Assembly (NCBI GenBank): GCA_902799465.1
Contig: CADCAS010000009.1
Span: 1-56,373, forward strand
Source: an uncultured Eubacteriales bacterium
GTDB taxonomy: Bacteria; Bacillota; Clostridia; Christensenellales; Aristaeellaceae
Direction: 5' to 3'
DNA length: 56,373 bases
Shown: in pieces, positions 1 through 8,176 of the stretch
Position numbering within the stretch: the stretch's first letter is position 1
Layout: each line of letters starts with the position of its first letter
Position numbers and translations under genes: made by a program
The notes under the pieces: generated by a model
Databases searched by the model: none
Seen by the model: the letters and a program-made list of their open reading frames with translations, nothing else
Told to the model about the DNA's origin: nothing

Positions 1-310
1 TTTGGCTGACAGCTCCCCTGGGAGGGGAGCCGAGGGGGCTGGTGTTAGGTCAAAGGGCGTTCCCGGCACTCTGACTGATGCCTATTGCCTGTTGCCTGTG
101 CATTACATTCACGGGGGACGACCTCTCAGTCAGCCTGCGGCTGACAGCTCACCTGGGAGGGGAGCCGAGGGGGCTGGCGTTTGGTCGATGGCGTTCCAGG
201 CATTTTGACTGATGCCTATTGCCTGTTGCCTGTGCATTACATTCACGGGGGACGACCTCTCAGTCAGCCTTTGGCTGACAGCTCCCCTGAGAGGGGAGCC
301 GAGGGAGAGA
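1..310. repeat. Tandem repeat, period about 135 bp, with family B cores
   Basis: Three copies of the motif CTGACAGCTC occur at 6, 141 and 275, giving a direct tandem period of 134-135 bp; the first copy is cut by the window edge. Each unit carries an inverted pair around GCTGAC and AGTCAGC followed by CCCCTGGGAGGGGAGCC, the same core as the family B mobile elements elsewhere in the window, plus a short GCCTATTGCCTGTTGCCTG stretch resembling a family A arm. No gene is credible here; open frames through it are repeat read-through. Confidence 0.85.
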
Positions 311-339
311 AAAGCATAAGAAATACGGGGATTTCAGTA

Positions 340-398
340 GGAGTTGGTGGCTTGCCGTAACTTCCCTACTCCCTACTGCCTACTCCCTACTCCCTAAT
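340..398. repeat. Family A repeat, GGAGTAG-type single arm
   Basis: Tandem 7-bp words reading CTACTCC, with one CTACTGC variant, run from about 362 to 396. The opposite arm is not seen; the element may have been truncated by the tandem repeat to the left. Confidence 0.6.
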
Positions 399-404
399 AA
401 GCAT

Positions 405-434
405 ACAAAAACACGGCCTGACGGCCGTGCGTTT
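405..434 (-). terminator. Rho-independent terminator of the ylxM-ffh-rpsP-khpA operon
   Basis: A perfect stem CACGGCC/GGCCGTG (412-429) with a TGAC loop is followed on the minus strand by TTTTTG. It lies a few bases past the khpA stop codon, so the operon ends here rather than continuing into rimM, trmD and rplS as in Bacillus. Confidence 0.85.
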
Positions 435-437
435 GTT

Positions 438-665
438 TTAGATGATCTCGACGAATACGGGCTTGGGGAGCTTGACGGAAGCGGCCTTGACCACGGTGCG
501 GATCGCCTTGGCGATGCGTCCCTGCTTGCCGATGACCTTGCCCATGTCCTCGGGATCGACGCGAAGCTCGACGACGATGCTGTCCTCGGTTTCCACCTCG
601 CGCACGTCCACAGCCTCGGGCTTTTCCACCAGAGACTGGGCGATGTATTTGACCAGCTCAACCAT
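438..665 (-). CDS. khpA: KH-domain RNA-binding protein KhpA (YlqC family)
   Basis: A 75-residue single KH domain protein with the RNA-binding GxxG loop as GKQG at residues 46-49, followed by the expected helix RIAKAIRTVV. In Firmicutes KhpA pairs with KhpB (Jag/EloR) and binds small RNAs and mRNAs, with effects on cell elongation; that role is family knowledge. The start is the ATG at 665, two bases after the rpsP stop, which fits translational coupling; an upstream in-frame extension overlaps rpsP and was rejected. It is the last gene before the operon terminator. Family assignment is secure from length, motif and position after rpsP. Confidence 0.93.
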   Translation of the reverse strand: MVELVKYIAQSLVEKPEAVDVREVETEDSIVVELRVDPEDMGKVIGKQGRIAKAIRTVVKAASVKLPKPVFVEII

Positions 666-667
666 GA

Positions 668-907
668 TTACAGGACTCCGCCCTTCTTCAGCAGGCCGCG
701 CACGGTGTCGGTGGGCTGAGCGCCCACGCCCAGCCAATACTTGGCGCGTTCGTCATTGATCTTCAGCTCGACGGGCTCGGAAACGGGGTTGTAGTAGCCC
801 AGCTCCTCGATGAAGCGGCCGTCGCGGGGGTTGCGGCTGTCGGTAACGACCAGACGATAGAAGGGCTTCTTCTTCATGCCCATCCTCTTCAAACGAATCT
901 TGACCAT
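668..907 (-). CDS. rpsP: 30S ribosomal protein S16
   Basis: A 79-residue protein opening with [20 protein letters not shown] and the [18 protein letters not shown] segment, both diagnostic of S16, an assembly protein of the 30S subunit that contacts 16S rRNA. Length matches the family. The start has AAGGAGG eight bases upstream. It lies between ffh and khpA as in Bacillus, the SRP-ribosome cluster, and is presumably co-transcribed from the ylxM promoter. Confidence 0.98.
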   Translation of the reverse strand: MVKIRLKRMGMKKKPFYRLVVTDSRNPRDGRFIEELGYYNPVSEPVELKINDERAKYWLGVGAQPTDTVRGLLKKGGVL

Positions 908-965
908 GGGATATTCCTCCTTAAAATGTTCGGATGTTGTTATATACGGCCTGTGGCCTGGTATA

Positions 966-2315
966 TCACTTGAATTTCGGCATCCTGCCGAAGGGCATGC
1001 GCATCTTGCGCTTGCCGCCGCCCATGACCTTCTTCATCATTTCGCGGGCCTGGTCGAACTGCTTGAGCAGCAGGTTGACCTCCTGGACGGTGGTGCCGGA
1101 GCCGGCGGCGATGCGGCGCTTGCGGCTGCCGTTTAAGATGTCGGGGTTGCGGCGCTCCATGCGGGTCATGGAGAGGATGATGGCCTCGTTCTTCTTCTGG
1201 ACCTTGGCGATGGCCTCCTCGTCGATCTCGGTGTCCTTGATCTTGGAGCCCACGCCGGGGATCATCTTGAGCAGGTCGGTGATGGAGCCCATTTTGCTCA
1301 TCTGCCGCAGCTGCTCCAGGTAATCCTCCAGGTTGAAGGTGTTGGTGCGCATCTTGCGGGTGAGGTCGATGGCCTGCTGCTCGTCGTAGCTCTCCTGAGC
1401 CTTGTCGATCAGCGTCAGCACGTCGCCCATGCCGAGGATGCGGCTGGCCATGCGGTCGGGGTGGAAGGGCTCGATGTCGGTGAGCTTCTCGCCGATGCCG
1501 GAGAACTTGATGGGCTTACCGGTGACCGCGCGCACTGAAATGGCCGCGCCGCCGCGGGTGTCGCCGTCCAGCTTGGTGAGGATCACGCCGTCCACACCCA
1601 GCTCCTCATTGAAGGTCTTGGCCACGTTCACGGCGTCCTGGCCGGTCATGGCGTCGACCACCAGCAGGATCTCCTGGGGATGCACGGCGTCGCGCACGTC
1701 GCGCAGCTCCTGCATCAGTTTCTCGTCGATGTGGAGGCGGCCTGCGGTGTCGATGATGACCGGGTCGCGGCCGTAGTAACGGGCGTACTCGACGGCCTCC
1801 TTCGCGATCTGGACCGGGTCGCCCTGGCCGCGCTCGAAGACCTCCACGCCCACCTGGCCGCCGACGACCTGGAGCTGTTTGATGGCGGCGGGGCGGTACA
1901 CGTCGCAGGCCACCAGCAGGGGCTTCTTGTTGTCCTTCTTCAGCAGGTTGCCCAGCTTGCCGCACATGGTGGTCTTGCCCGCGCCCTGCAGGCCCGCCAT
2001 CATGTAGATCGTGGGCGCCTGGGGGGAGTAGGTCAGCCGGGCGTTCTGGCCGCCCATCAGGCTGGTCAGTTCCTCGTTGACGATCTTGATGACCTGCTGG
2101 CCGGGGGTCAGGCTGGCCATGATGTCCGCGCCCACCGTGCGCTCGGTGACCTTCTTGATGAAGTCCTTGACCACCAGGAAGTTGACGTCCGCCTCCAACA
2201 GCGCCATGCGCACCTCGCGCATCGCGGCCTTGACGTCGGCCTCGGTCAGCTTGCCCTTGCTGTTGATCTTCTTAAAAGCGCTTTGCAGTTTCTCGGTCAA
2301 TCCCTCGAATGCCAT
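966..2315 (-). CDS. ffh: Signal recognition particle protein Ffh (SRP54)
   Basis: A 449-residue SRP GTPase that binds 4.5S/6S RNA and signal sequences emerging from the ribosome and delivers them to FtsY at the membrane. Visible parts are the N helical bundle (about 1-90), the G domain with P-loop [14 protein letters not shown] and [10 protein letters not shown], and the methionine-rich M domain (about 300-449) ending in a basic [13 protein letters not shown] tail. The ATG follows GAGGTGATC. It sits 12 bases after ylxM and upstream of rpsP. Full length, no anomaly. Confidence 0.98.
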   Translation of the reverse strand: MAFEGLTEKLQSAFKKINSKGKLTEADVKAAMREVRMALLEADVNFLVVKDFIKKVTERTVGADIMASLTPGQQVIKIVNEELTSLMGGQNARLTYSPQAPTIYMMAGLQGAGKTTMCGKLGNLLKKDNKKPLLVACDVYRPAAIKQLQVVGGQVGVEVFERGQGDPVQIAKEAVEYARYYGRDPVIIDTAGRLHIDEKLMQELRDVRDAVHPQEILLVVDAMTGQDAVNVAKTFNEELGVDGVILTKLDGDTRGGAAISVRAVTGKPIKFSGIGEKLTDIEPFHPDRMASRILGMGDVLTLIDKAQESYDEQQAIDLTRKMRTNTFNLEDYLEQLRQMSKMGSITDLLKMIPGVGSKIKDTEIDEEAIAKVQKKNEAIILSMTRMERRNPDILNGSRKRRIAAGSGTTVQEVNLLLKQFDQAREMMKKVMGGGKRKMRMPFGRMPKFK

Positions 2316-2327
2316 GCGATCACCTCG

Positions 2328-2684
2328 TTATCGATCTCTGATGACGCGCGTCAGCGCCTCCTTCGCCGTCTCCAGCAGCGCCCGGTCCTCCGGCACGGTG
2401 CGCAGGCGCTCCAGCGCCTCCAGGCACGCCGCGGCGGCGGCCGTCTGCTCCCGGTACCGGGCCACCAGGCCGAGCTTGCGCTCATAGTCCGTGAGCTGCT
2501 TCTTCGACTTGGCGATGGCGTCGAACACCCCCTGACGGGTGATGTCCAGCTGCTCCGCGATCTCCTGCTGGGAGAGGTCCTCCTCGCAGTAGAGCCGCAT
2601 CAGCTCCTGCCGGTGGGGGGTCAGCAGCGGTCCGTAAAAGTCCAGCAGGTAGTTCAGCGCCACCCGCGCCTCCATGTCCGCCAT
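2328..2684 (-). CDS. ylxM: YlxM-family SRP-associated helix-turn-helix protein
   Basis: A 118-residue protein with a sigma-70 region 4-like helix-turn-helix (LSQQEIAEQLDITRQGVFDAI, about residues 37-58) followed by a charged helical tail. YlxM proteins are encoded directly upstream of ffh in Firmicutes and stimulate SRP activity; the SRP link is established for homologues, not shown here. It is the first gene of the operon, with a strong promoter about 40 bases upstream. The start uses GGGGGA ahead of ATG 2684; ATG 2675 is an alternative. Confidence 0.93.
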   Translation of the reverse strand: MADMEARVALNYLLDFYGPLLTPHRQELMRLYCEEDLSQQEIAEQLDITRQGVFDAIAKSKKQLTDYERKLGLVARYREQTAAAAACLEALERLRTVPEDRALLETAKEALTRVIRDR

Positions 2685-2724
2685 TCAGCATCCCCCGCAA
2701 GTAAATTATCTTGACAGCCTGTAT

Positions 2725-2753
2725 ATTATACCCCATCGGTGCAGGCTTGTCAA
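2725..2753 (-). promoter_or_regulatory. Sigma-A promoter of the ylxM-ffh-rpsP-khpA operon
   Basis: On the minus strand a perfect TTGACA (2748-2753) and a perfect TATAAT (2725-2730) are separated by 17 bp, about 40 bases upstream of the ylxM start. Confidence 0.9.
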
Positions 2754-2792
2754 GCGAAATGGGTTGACGTTATGGAAGATTAACGCAACGCA

Positions 2793-2940
2793 AGTTACCG
2801 TTCAACCAATGCGATAAATGGGGATTTGTCGGGCTTTGCCCGACAAATCCAGGGAGTAGGGAGTAGGCAGTAGGGAGTAGGGGGAGTTACGGCACAGCCT
2901 CTGACTCCCTAAATCCCAATTTGAAGGATGAACGGTAACT
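2793..2940. repeat. 148-bp inverted-repeat element with nested hairpin and GGAGTAG arm
   Basis: The ends form an imperfect inverted repeat, AGTTACCGTTCAACC at 2793 and its near complement ending at 2940. Inside lie a perfect 13-bp hairpin (2822-2850) and 7-bp-period GGAGTAG words (2851-2885), a family A arm. No clean target duplication is visible. This fills most of the gap between ylxM and the MATE gene. Confidence 0.65.
2822..2850. terminator. Hairpin, possible terminator of the MATE gene
   Basis: Perfect stem GGATTTGTCGGGC/GCCCGACAAATCC with a TTT loop. It lies downstream of the minus-strand MATE gene but has no clear U-tract, so it may simply be part of the surrounding repeat. Confidence 0.4.
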
Positions 2941-3009
2941 ACGCAAAGGTCAGATGCAACCCTTCGACATGTGAATGCCCCGTATCCTCGGAGGCGGGGC
3001 GGGTCTCCG

Positions 3010-4344
3010 TCACGCCGCCTCCAGCCGGTCCACCCTTATCCGCTTGAGCAGGACGGCGTAGACGGCGCTGGAGAGGGCCCAGGTGAAGGGGTAGATCCAG
3101 AAGGCGAGGCGGATGTCGTGGACAGCCTGGCCGAGGGTGAACAGCACCAGAATGCGCACGGCGCACCAGCAGGTGAGCATGATGACCATGGGCGTCATGG
3201 GCTTGCCCAGGCCGCGCATGACCGCGGAAGCCACGTGGGAGAAGCCCACCAGGCAGTAGAACAGCGCGCAGACCTGGGTGCGGCCCCTGCCGAAGCGGAT
3301 GACCTCGGGGTTGCGGTTGAACAGGCCCACGATCTGCGGCGCGAACAGGAACGTCGCCACGCCCAGCAGCTCGATGGTGACCAGGGTGCACAGCAGGCCG
3401 AAGCGTATGCCGCCGCGCACGCGGTCGTACTTGCGCGCGCCCATGTTCTGGGAGACGAAGGTGGTCACCGCCATGGAGAAGGCCGTCACCGGCAGAAACG
3501 CGAAGCCCTCCACCTTGGTGGACGCGCCGATGCCCGCCATAGCCAGGTTGCCGAAGGAATTGATGTAGGACTGTATCAGCAGATTGGACAGGTCGATGAC
3601 GCAGGCCTGCAGCGCCGTGGGGAGGCCGTTGCGGACGATGTAGCGCAGGTTGTCCGGGTCGAAGCGCACCCGCCGCGGGACCACGCGGATGCTGCCCTCC
3701 AGCCGCATCAGCCGCGCCGCCGCCAGAAACATGCTCAGAAACTGGGAGATGACGGTGGCGTAGGCCGCGCCCTCGACGCCCATGTGGAACGCCGCCACGA
3801 ACAGCACGTCCAGCACCACGTTCACCAGCGAGCTGGCGATCAGGTAGATCAGCGGGTGACGGCTGTCCCCCGAGGCCTGCAATATGCCCACCAGCATGTT
3901 GTACATCACCAGTCCCGTGGCCCCGGCGAAGTAGATGCGCAGATACTTGCAGGACTCCGTGAACACCTCCGGCGGGGTGCGCATCCAGCGCAGCATCGCA
4001 GGGGTCACGGCCACGCCCAGCACCGATACCAGCACGCTGAACGCCAGGCCCATGGCCACCGTGGTGTGCACGGCCAGCGATGTCTGATGGGGGTCGTCCG
4101 CGCCGATGTGCCGCGCGATCACCACCCCCGCGCCCGTGGCGAAGCCCATGAAGAAGCCCACGAACAGGTAGATGAAGGCCGCGTTGGAGCTCACCGCCGC
4201 CAGCGCGTTTTCGCCCAGATAGTTGCCGACGATCAGCGAATCCGCCGTGTTGTAGAGCTGCTGAAACAGATAGCCGATGAATATGGGGATGGCAAAGCCG
4301 ATGATCCCCCGTCGTATGCTGCCCTCGGTCAAATGTCGATCCAT
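3010..4344 (-). CDS. MATE-family multidrug/cation efflux transporter
   Basis: A 444-residue polytopic membrane protein with two MatE halves; the hydrophobic pattern fits about 12 transmembrane helices. It opens with LTEGSIRRGIIGFAIPIFIG and has FQQLYNTADSLIVGNYLG, the usual first-helix MATE signature. MATE proteins exchange Na+ or H+ for cationic drugs or metabolites; the substrate is unknown here. The start chosen is ATG 4344, seven bases after AGGAG; an in-frame extension of 25 residues lacks a ribosome site and is Pro/Arg rich. Single-gene unit flanked by repeats. A second, only distantly similar MATE gene lies at 24369. Confidence 0.92.
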   Translation of the reverse strand: MDRHLTEGSIRRGIIGFAIPIFIGYLFQQLYNTADSLIVGNYLGENALAAVSSNAAFIYLFVGFFMGFATGAGVVIARHIGADDPHQTSLAVHTTVAMGLAFSVLVSVLGVAVTPAMLRWMRTPPEVFTESCKYLRIYFAGATGLVMYNMLVGILQASGDSRHPLIYLIASSLVNVVLDVLFVAAFHMGVEGAAYATVISQFLSMFLAAARLMRLEGSIRVVPRRVRFDPDNLRYIVRNGLPTALQACVIDLSNLLIQSYINSFGNLAMAGIGASTKVEGFAFLPVTAFSMAVTTFVSQNMGARKYDRVRGGIRFGLLCTLVTIELLGVATFLFAPQIVGLFNRNPEVIRFGRGRTQVCALFYCLVGFSHVASAVMRGLGKPMTPMVIMLTCWCAVRILVLFTLGQAVHDIRLAFWIYPFTWALSSAVYAVLLKRIRVDRLEAA

Positions 4345-4460
4345 GATGCGCTCCTGTGTGAATGTGTTCTTGCGTGGCGGTGGGGGTTCGGTCCTTGGGG
4401 GACATTTTAAATCGTGCATCTGGTCAGTTTTGCCGGAATAAACGGGAAAATGTCTGGAAG

Positions 4461-4634
4461 AATTAGGAATTGGGAATTAGGAATTAGGAATTAATAGCAG
4501 CTGCCGCGCGTTGTACGGGAGCGACCAATGGTTGCCTGCCCAATTCCGACGCGAAATGTACAGCCCGGCGGGCAGCGAATCGCCGCTCCGACACAGCCAA
4601 GCCCTTTAATTCCCAATTCCTGATTCCTGATTTT
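4461..4634. repeat. Family A repeat, GGAATTA type
   Basis: Left arm of GGAATTA/GGAATTG words and right arm of complementary AATTCCC/AATTCCT words enclose a GC-rich core containing GCTGCCGCGCG and CCCGGCGGGC. Noncoding. Confidence 0.85.
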
Positions 4635-4774
4635 TACTGACAAATCTGAATTACTCGCAGACCTGAACAGCTACAAGGACAGAACCACAGCCTGCATAAT
4701 ACCATACCCCCTTTCCCGCCGCCCTGCCATCCCGCTGGGAATATGGGTTTATTAAGATTGATGGTGAAGGCGGG

Positions 4775-4955
4775 GAAGAGGGAAAAGGGAATGAGGGAAA
4801 AGGGAACAGGCAAAAGGGAAAAGGGTTGACCGCTGCCGCGTGCTTCGCAGGGGCGGCGATATTGATATGATTCGTACTCCCCGGCGGGCGGCGCATTGCC
4901 GCCGCTACGTAACCAGGCTATTCCTGTTCCCTGTTCCCTATTCCCTTTTCCCTCC
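4775..4955. repeat. Family A repeat, GGAAAAG/GGAACAG type
   Basis: Left arm of GGGAAAA/GGGAACA words, right arm TGTTCCC/TTTTCCC words, and a core with GCTGCCGCGTG and a GGGGCGGCGAT/GCCGCCGCTAC segment. Together with the preceding copy this fills the MATE to aldo/keto reductase gap. Confidence 0.85.
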
Positions 4956-5009
4956 ATCCCGCACTACCATCCCGCAGGAACTACAACCATCCTAAATACG
5001 CCTCACATA

Positions 5010-5038
5010 TTGCCTTCCCGTTCAACATCGGTTATAAT
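5010..5038 (+). promoter_or_regulatory. Promoter of the aldo/keto reductase gene
   Basis: TTGCCT (5010-5015), 17 bp, perfect TATAAT (5033-5038), ending 27 bases before the start codon. Confidence 0.75.
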
Positions 5039-5065
5039 GTTGAAAACGACGCGGGAGGCGAGGTT

Positions 5066-6247
5066 ATGCAGTACAGGGCGAATCCGAGGAACGGGGCGCA
5101 GCTGTCGGTGCTGGGGTTCGGGTGCATGCGATTTACGCGCAAGGGCGGCGGCATCGACCAGGAGAAGGCCAACCGGGAGCTCAAGCGGGCGCTGGACCTG
5201 GGGGTGAACTACTTCGACACGGCCTGGGCCTATCCCGGCAGTGAGGAGGCGCTGGGGCGGTTCATACAGGAATACGGCTGTCGGGATCAGCTGAACATCG
5301 CCACGAAGCTGCCCCAGTACCGGGTGAAGAAGCCGGAGGACTTCGACGCCTTCTTCGACGAGGAGCTCAGACGCCTCCAGACGGACCACGTGGACTACTA
5401 CCTGATGCACATGATGAACGACGCCCAGTCCTTTGAACGGCTGTGCGCGCTGGGCCTGAAGGAATGGGTGGCGAAGCGGCGCGCGGCGGGGCAGATCCGC
5501 AACATCGGCTTTTCCTTCCACGGCGGCACGCTGCAATTCAAGGCGCTGATCGACGCCTGGGACTGGGACTTCTGCCAGATCCAGCTCAACTACATGGACG
5601 AGCGCAGCCAGGCGGGCGTGGAGGGGCTGGAGTATGCCGCGTCCAGGGGCCTGCCCGTCGTCATCATGGAGCCGCTGCGGGGCGGCAAGCTGGCCGCGGG
5701 GCTGCCCAGGCCGGTGAGCCACGAATTCGAGGCCATGCAGCCCAGGCGCTCCCCCGCCGAGTGGGGCCTGCGCTGGCTGTGGAACCGCCCGGAGGTGACC
5801 GTGGTGCTCTCCGGCATGAACGACATCGCCCAGGTGGAGGAGAACTGCCGCGTGGCCGACGACGCCCTGCCCAACGCCCTGACCGCCGACGAGCTGGACC
5901 TGTACCGCCGGGTGCTGGACGCCTTCGCCAAGGGGACGCGGGTCAACTGCACCGGCTGCGGCTACTGTCAGCCCTGTCCCAAGGGCGTGGACATCCCCGT
6001 GTGCTTCGCCGCCTACAACACCAGCTACGCCGACAGCCTGTTCACCGGCTTGAAGGAGTACATGATGTGCACTACCCTCCGCAAGGTGCGCTCCAACGCC
6101 GGCCTGTGCGTCAAATGCGGCAAGTGTGAGACCCACTGTCCCCAGCACCTCCCCATCCGCGAGGAGCTGGCCAGGGTCCGCAAGCGCCTGGAAAACCCCG
6201 CCTACAGGATCGCCGCGGCGGTCGTGCCGAAGATATTGAAGTATTGA
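5066..6247 (+). CDS. Aldo/keto reductase with C-terminal 4Fe-4S ferredoxin domain
   Basis: A 393-residue protein. The N-terminal TIM barrel carries the aldo/keto reductase tetrad as Asp51, Tyr56, Lys81 and His115 in contexts NYFDTAWAYPG, IATKLP and YYLMHMM. The C-terminal region holds two four-cysteine clusters, Cys295-298-301-304 followed by Pro and Cys348-351-354-358 followed by Pro, typical of paired 4Fe-4S ferredoxin sites. This architecture is common in anaerobes and implies electron exchange with ferredoxin-like partners as well as NAD(P)H; the substrate is unknown. The start has GGGAGG seven bases upstream and a good promoter. Monocistronic by context. Confidence 0.93.
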   Translation: MQYRANPRNGAQLSVLGFGCMRFTRKGGGIDQEKANRELKRALDLGVNYFDTAWAYPGSEEALGRFIQEYGCRDQLNIATKLPQYRVKKPEDFDAFFDEELRRLQTDHVDYYLMHMMNDAQSFERLCALGLKEWVAKRRAAGQIRNIGFSFHGGTLQFKALIDAWDWDFCQIQLNYMDERSQAGVEGLEYAASRGLPVVIMEPLRGGKLAAGLPRPVSHEFEAMQPRRSPAEWGLRWLWNRPEVTVVLSGMNDIAQVEENCRVADDALPNALTADELDLYRRVLDAFAKGTRVNCTGCGYCQPCPKGVDIPVCFAAYNTSYADSLFTGLKEYMMCTTLRKVRSNAGLCVKCGKCETHCPQHLPIREELARVRKRLENPAYRIAAAVVPKILKY

Positions 6248-6265
6248 TCTCCGGGCATCTTCCCA

Positions 6266-6294
6266 TTGACATTTCGCCCTTTTTCATGTAATAT
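6266..6294 (+). promoter_or_regulatory. Promoter of the triple-SH3 protein gene
   Basis: Perfect TTGACA (6266-6271), 17 bp, TAATAT (6289-6294), 36 bases before the start. Confidence 0.8.
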
Positions 6295-6330
6295 GGTCTT
6301 AACGTCAAAAGGTGCAAAGGGGGAGTTGTG

Positions 6331-7113
6331 ATGAGGAAGCTGATGACGGCGGTGTGCGCGGCGCTGATCCTGTGCATGGCGGCAGGCTGCTGCGCCTATG
6401 CGGCCCAGGCCTACGCGCTGGAGGACTACACCAACCTGCTGGGGTCCATGGAGGTGGTGGGGGTCAAGACCTACACCTGGATGCGGGACCGCCCCGGCAC
6501 CTTCGCGGGGAAGGTGTGCAAGGTGCCCGCCGGCGCGGTGGTGACCAATTGCTACTATTACGACGGCAAATACGTCTACTGCGAATACGAGGGTTACGCG
6601 GGCTACATCCCCAACTCCAACCTGTCCTTCATCTGCGGGCCGGTGGGCTATGAATACCCGGACAGCGCGTATATGGGCAACTACCAGATCGTCAACTGCG
6701 CGTCCTATACCTGGCTGCGGGCCTATCCCGATTCCAGCAGCCAGCGGCTTTTGCAGGTGCCGCTGGGGTCCATCGTGACCAATGTGTACTATCAGGACGA
6801 CCGCTATTCCTACTGCGTCTACGGCAACGTGGACGGCTATATCCTCAACAGCAACCTGGCATGGGTCTCCGGCGGCAGCGGCGGCGACAGCTACGGCTAC
6901 AGCGCCTCCGACAACTACATCGGCACCGCACGCATCGTCAACTGCCTGTCCTACGCCTCCCTGCGCCAGTCCCCCGACACCCGCTCCAACCGCGTCGCGC
7001 GCGTGCCCGTGGGGGCCTATGTCACCAACGCCTCCATCGTGGACGACCGCTTCGCCTACTGCGAGTACAACGGCTACGCGGGGTATATCCTGCTGGACAA
7101 TCTGGGGTGGTAG
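6331..7113 (+). CDS. Secreted protein with three bacterial SH3 repeats
   Basis: A 260-residue protein with an N-terminal export signal (basic MRKLM, hydrophobic core to about residue 20) and then three similar repeats of about 60 residues, each with an YTWLR-like strand, a V(P)xGxxVTN turn, an aromatic YCxY strand and a GYIxxxNL end. These match bacterial SH3-type domains that bind cell-wall peptidoglycan or peptides. A cysteine pair near residues 19-20 could be a weak lipobox, but signal peptidase I cleavage after AYA is as likely. There is no catalytic domain, so it is a wall-associated or binding protein. ATG 6331 follows GGGAG; a GTG directly before it is the alternative. Confidence 0.8.
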   Translation: MRKLMTAVCAALILCMAAGCCAYAAQAYALEDYTNLLGSMEVVGVKTYTWMRDRPGTFAGKVCKVPAGAVVTNCYYYDGKYVYCEYEGYAGYIPNSNLSFICGPVGYEYPDSAYMGNYQIVNCASYTWLRAYPDSSSQRLLQVPLGSIVTNVYYQDDRYSYCVYGNVDGYILNSNLAWVSGGSGGDSYGYSASDNYIGTARIVNCLSYASLRQSPDTRSNRVARVPVGAYVTNASIVDDRFAYCEYNGYAGYILLDNLGW

Positions 7114-7161
7114 CACGGTTGCCTGACGGCTTGGTCAGGGTGAACAGGTGAATAAAAAACC

Positions 7162-7376
7162 GTAACGATTCAGTCACTCAGGGATGACTCCATCAGTCAG
7201 CCTGCGGCTGCCAGCTTCCTCAACTCCCTCAGTCAGCCTACGGCTGACAGCTCCCTCGGAGAGGAAGCCTGGACGGGAGCCTGGACGGGAGCCTGAACGG
7301 GGAACCCAAAAGCCTCCCTCTTTGAGGGAGGTGGCCCGCGAAGCGGGTCGGAAGGAGTCCGCGACTGAACAGTTAC
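7162..7376. mobile_element. Family B MITE, 215 bp, target duplication AAAAAACC
   Basis: The left end GTAACGATTCAGTC matches the complement of the right end GACTGAACAGTTAC at 12 of 14 positions. The 8 bases AAAAAACC flank both sides exactly (7154-7161 and 7377-7384). Inside are GTCAGCC/GGCTGAC hairpins and a CCTCCCTCTTTGAGGGAGG hairpin. It has no coding capacity, so it is non-autonomous. It is inserted between the SH3 gene and rpiB, ending 29 bases before the rpiB start. Confidence 0.92.
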
Positions 7377-7405
7377 AAAAAACCATTTTGAAAGGAACGG
7401 GGAAA

Positions 7406-7858
7406 ATGAAGATTGCGATTGGGAACGACCATGTGGGTGTGGAACTGAAGCAGCATCTGGTGGACTATCTGACGGGGAAGGGCTACGAGGTCGTCAACTT
7501 CGGCACCGACGCGCCGGAGAGCAACCACTATCCCATCTACGCGCAGAAGGTGGCCGAGGCCGTGGTGTCCGGGGCCTGCGACCGGGGCATACTGATCTGC
7601 GGCACGGGCATCGGCATCTCCATGGCCGCCAACAAGGTCAAGGGCGTGCGCTGCGCGCTCTGCTCCGAGCCGGTGAGCTGCCAGCTCTCCCGTGAACACA
7701 ACAACGCCAACATCGTCGCCATGGGCGCGCGGATGATCGGCCCCGTCATGGCCGAGGCCATCGTGGATACGTTCCTCACCACGGAGTTCTCCGGCGGCCG
7801 CCACAGCATCCGCGTCAACATGATCGCGGACATCGAGAACGGCGTCGAGCTGTCGTAA
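7406..7858 (+). CDS. rpiB: Ribose-5-phosphate isomerase B
   Basis: A 150-residue RpiB/LacAB-fold enzyme interconverting ribose 5-phosphate and ribulose 5-phosphate in the pentose phosphate pathway. It has IAIGNDHVGVELK at the N-terminus, the catalytic-cysteine loop ILICGTGIGISMAANK, and REHNNANIVAMGARM. Length is typical. The ATG at 7406 follows AAAGGAACGGGG; an in-frame extension upstream runs through a mobile element and is not genuine. LacA/LacB or allose isomerase activity cannot be excluded from sequence alone. Confidence 0.93.
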   Translation: MKIAIGNDHVGVELKQHLVDYLTGKGYEVVNFGTDAPESNHYPIYAQKVAEAVVSGACDRGILICGTGIGISMAANKVKGVRCALCSEPVSCQLSREHNNANIVAMGARMIGPVMAEAIVDTFLTTEFSGGRHSIRVNMIADIENGVELS

Positions 7859-7908
7859 GGACAAATAAACGGCTCTGCCGAAAGGCAGGGCTGGGTCGTG
7901 TAGTTGAA

Positions 7909-8006
7909 AGTGGAAAGCGGGGAGTGGCGAGTAAAATGGCGGCTGGCGCTATCAGATGGAAAGCGCGTCAGCTCACTGTTTAACTCGCCACTCCCCGCTT
8001 TCCACT
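7909..8006. repeat. Family A-like inverted repeat, GGAAAGC/GGGGAGT words
   Basis: Left arm AGTGGAAAGCGGGGAGTGG and a complementary right arm (7982-8006) enclose a short core with a GGCTGGCGC segment. A 7-bp word organisation is visible in both arms. Confidence 0.75.
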
Positions 8007-8014
8007 CTTTTTTT

Positions 8015-8157
8015 GTATCTATTCAGTTCTGCTGTGATAAGTGGAGATTGTACGAGGCAACGGGGAACGACCTCTCAGTCACCGACTTCGTCGGCGACAG
8101 CTCCCCTGAAAGGCGCAGCCTGCCAAGTCTCTGTTTGTCGCAGAACTGAACAGTTAC
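8015..8157. mobile_element. Family B MITE, 143 bp, target duplication CTTTTTTT
   Basis: Left end GTATCTATTCAGTTCTG and right end complement GTAACTGTTCAGTTCTG match at 15 of 17 bases. Both sides carry CTTTTTTT (8007-8014 and 8158-8165), exact over 8 bases. The core has ACCTCTCAGTCACCG with a CGACTTCGTCG hairpin. No open frame of significance. Confidence 0.92.
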
Positions 8158-8176
8158 CTTTTTTTACCGTTTTCCC

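Noticed and set aside
1..310. Possible CRISPR array from regularly spaced repeats
   Set aside because: Period is about 135 bp with whole-unit similarity including the spacer, so it is a simple tandem duplication; no cas genes are present.
966..2315. Long antisense open frames opposite ffh and many other GC-rich genes
   Set aside because: They mirror the codon structure of the real gene on the other strand, have Ala/Arg/Gly/His-rich products and no ribosome site.
2785..2948. Element at 2793-2940 as another family B MITE
   Set aside because: Its ends read AGTTACC rather than GTAAC and no exact 8-bp duplication flanks it.
7867..7890. Hairpin after rpiB as terminator
   Set aside because: A nine-pair stem with GAAA loop exists but includes G-U pairs and lacks a U-tract; evidence too weak to list.
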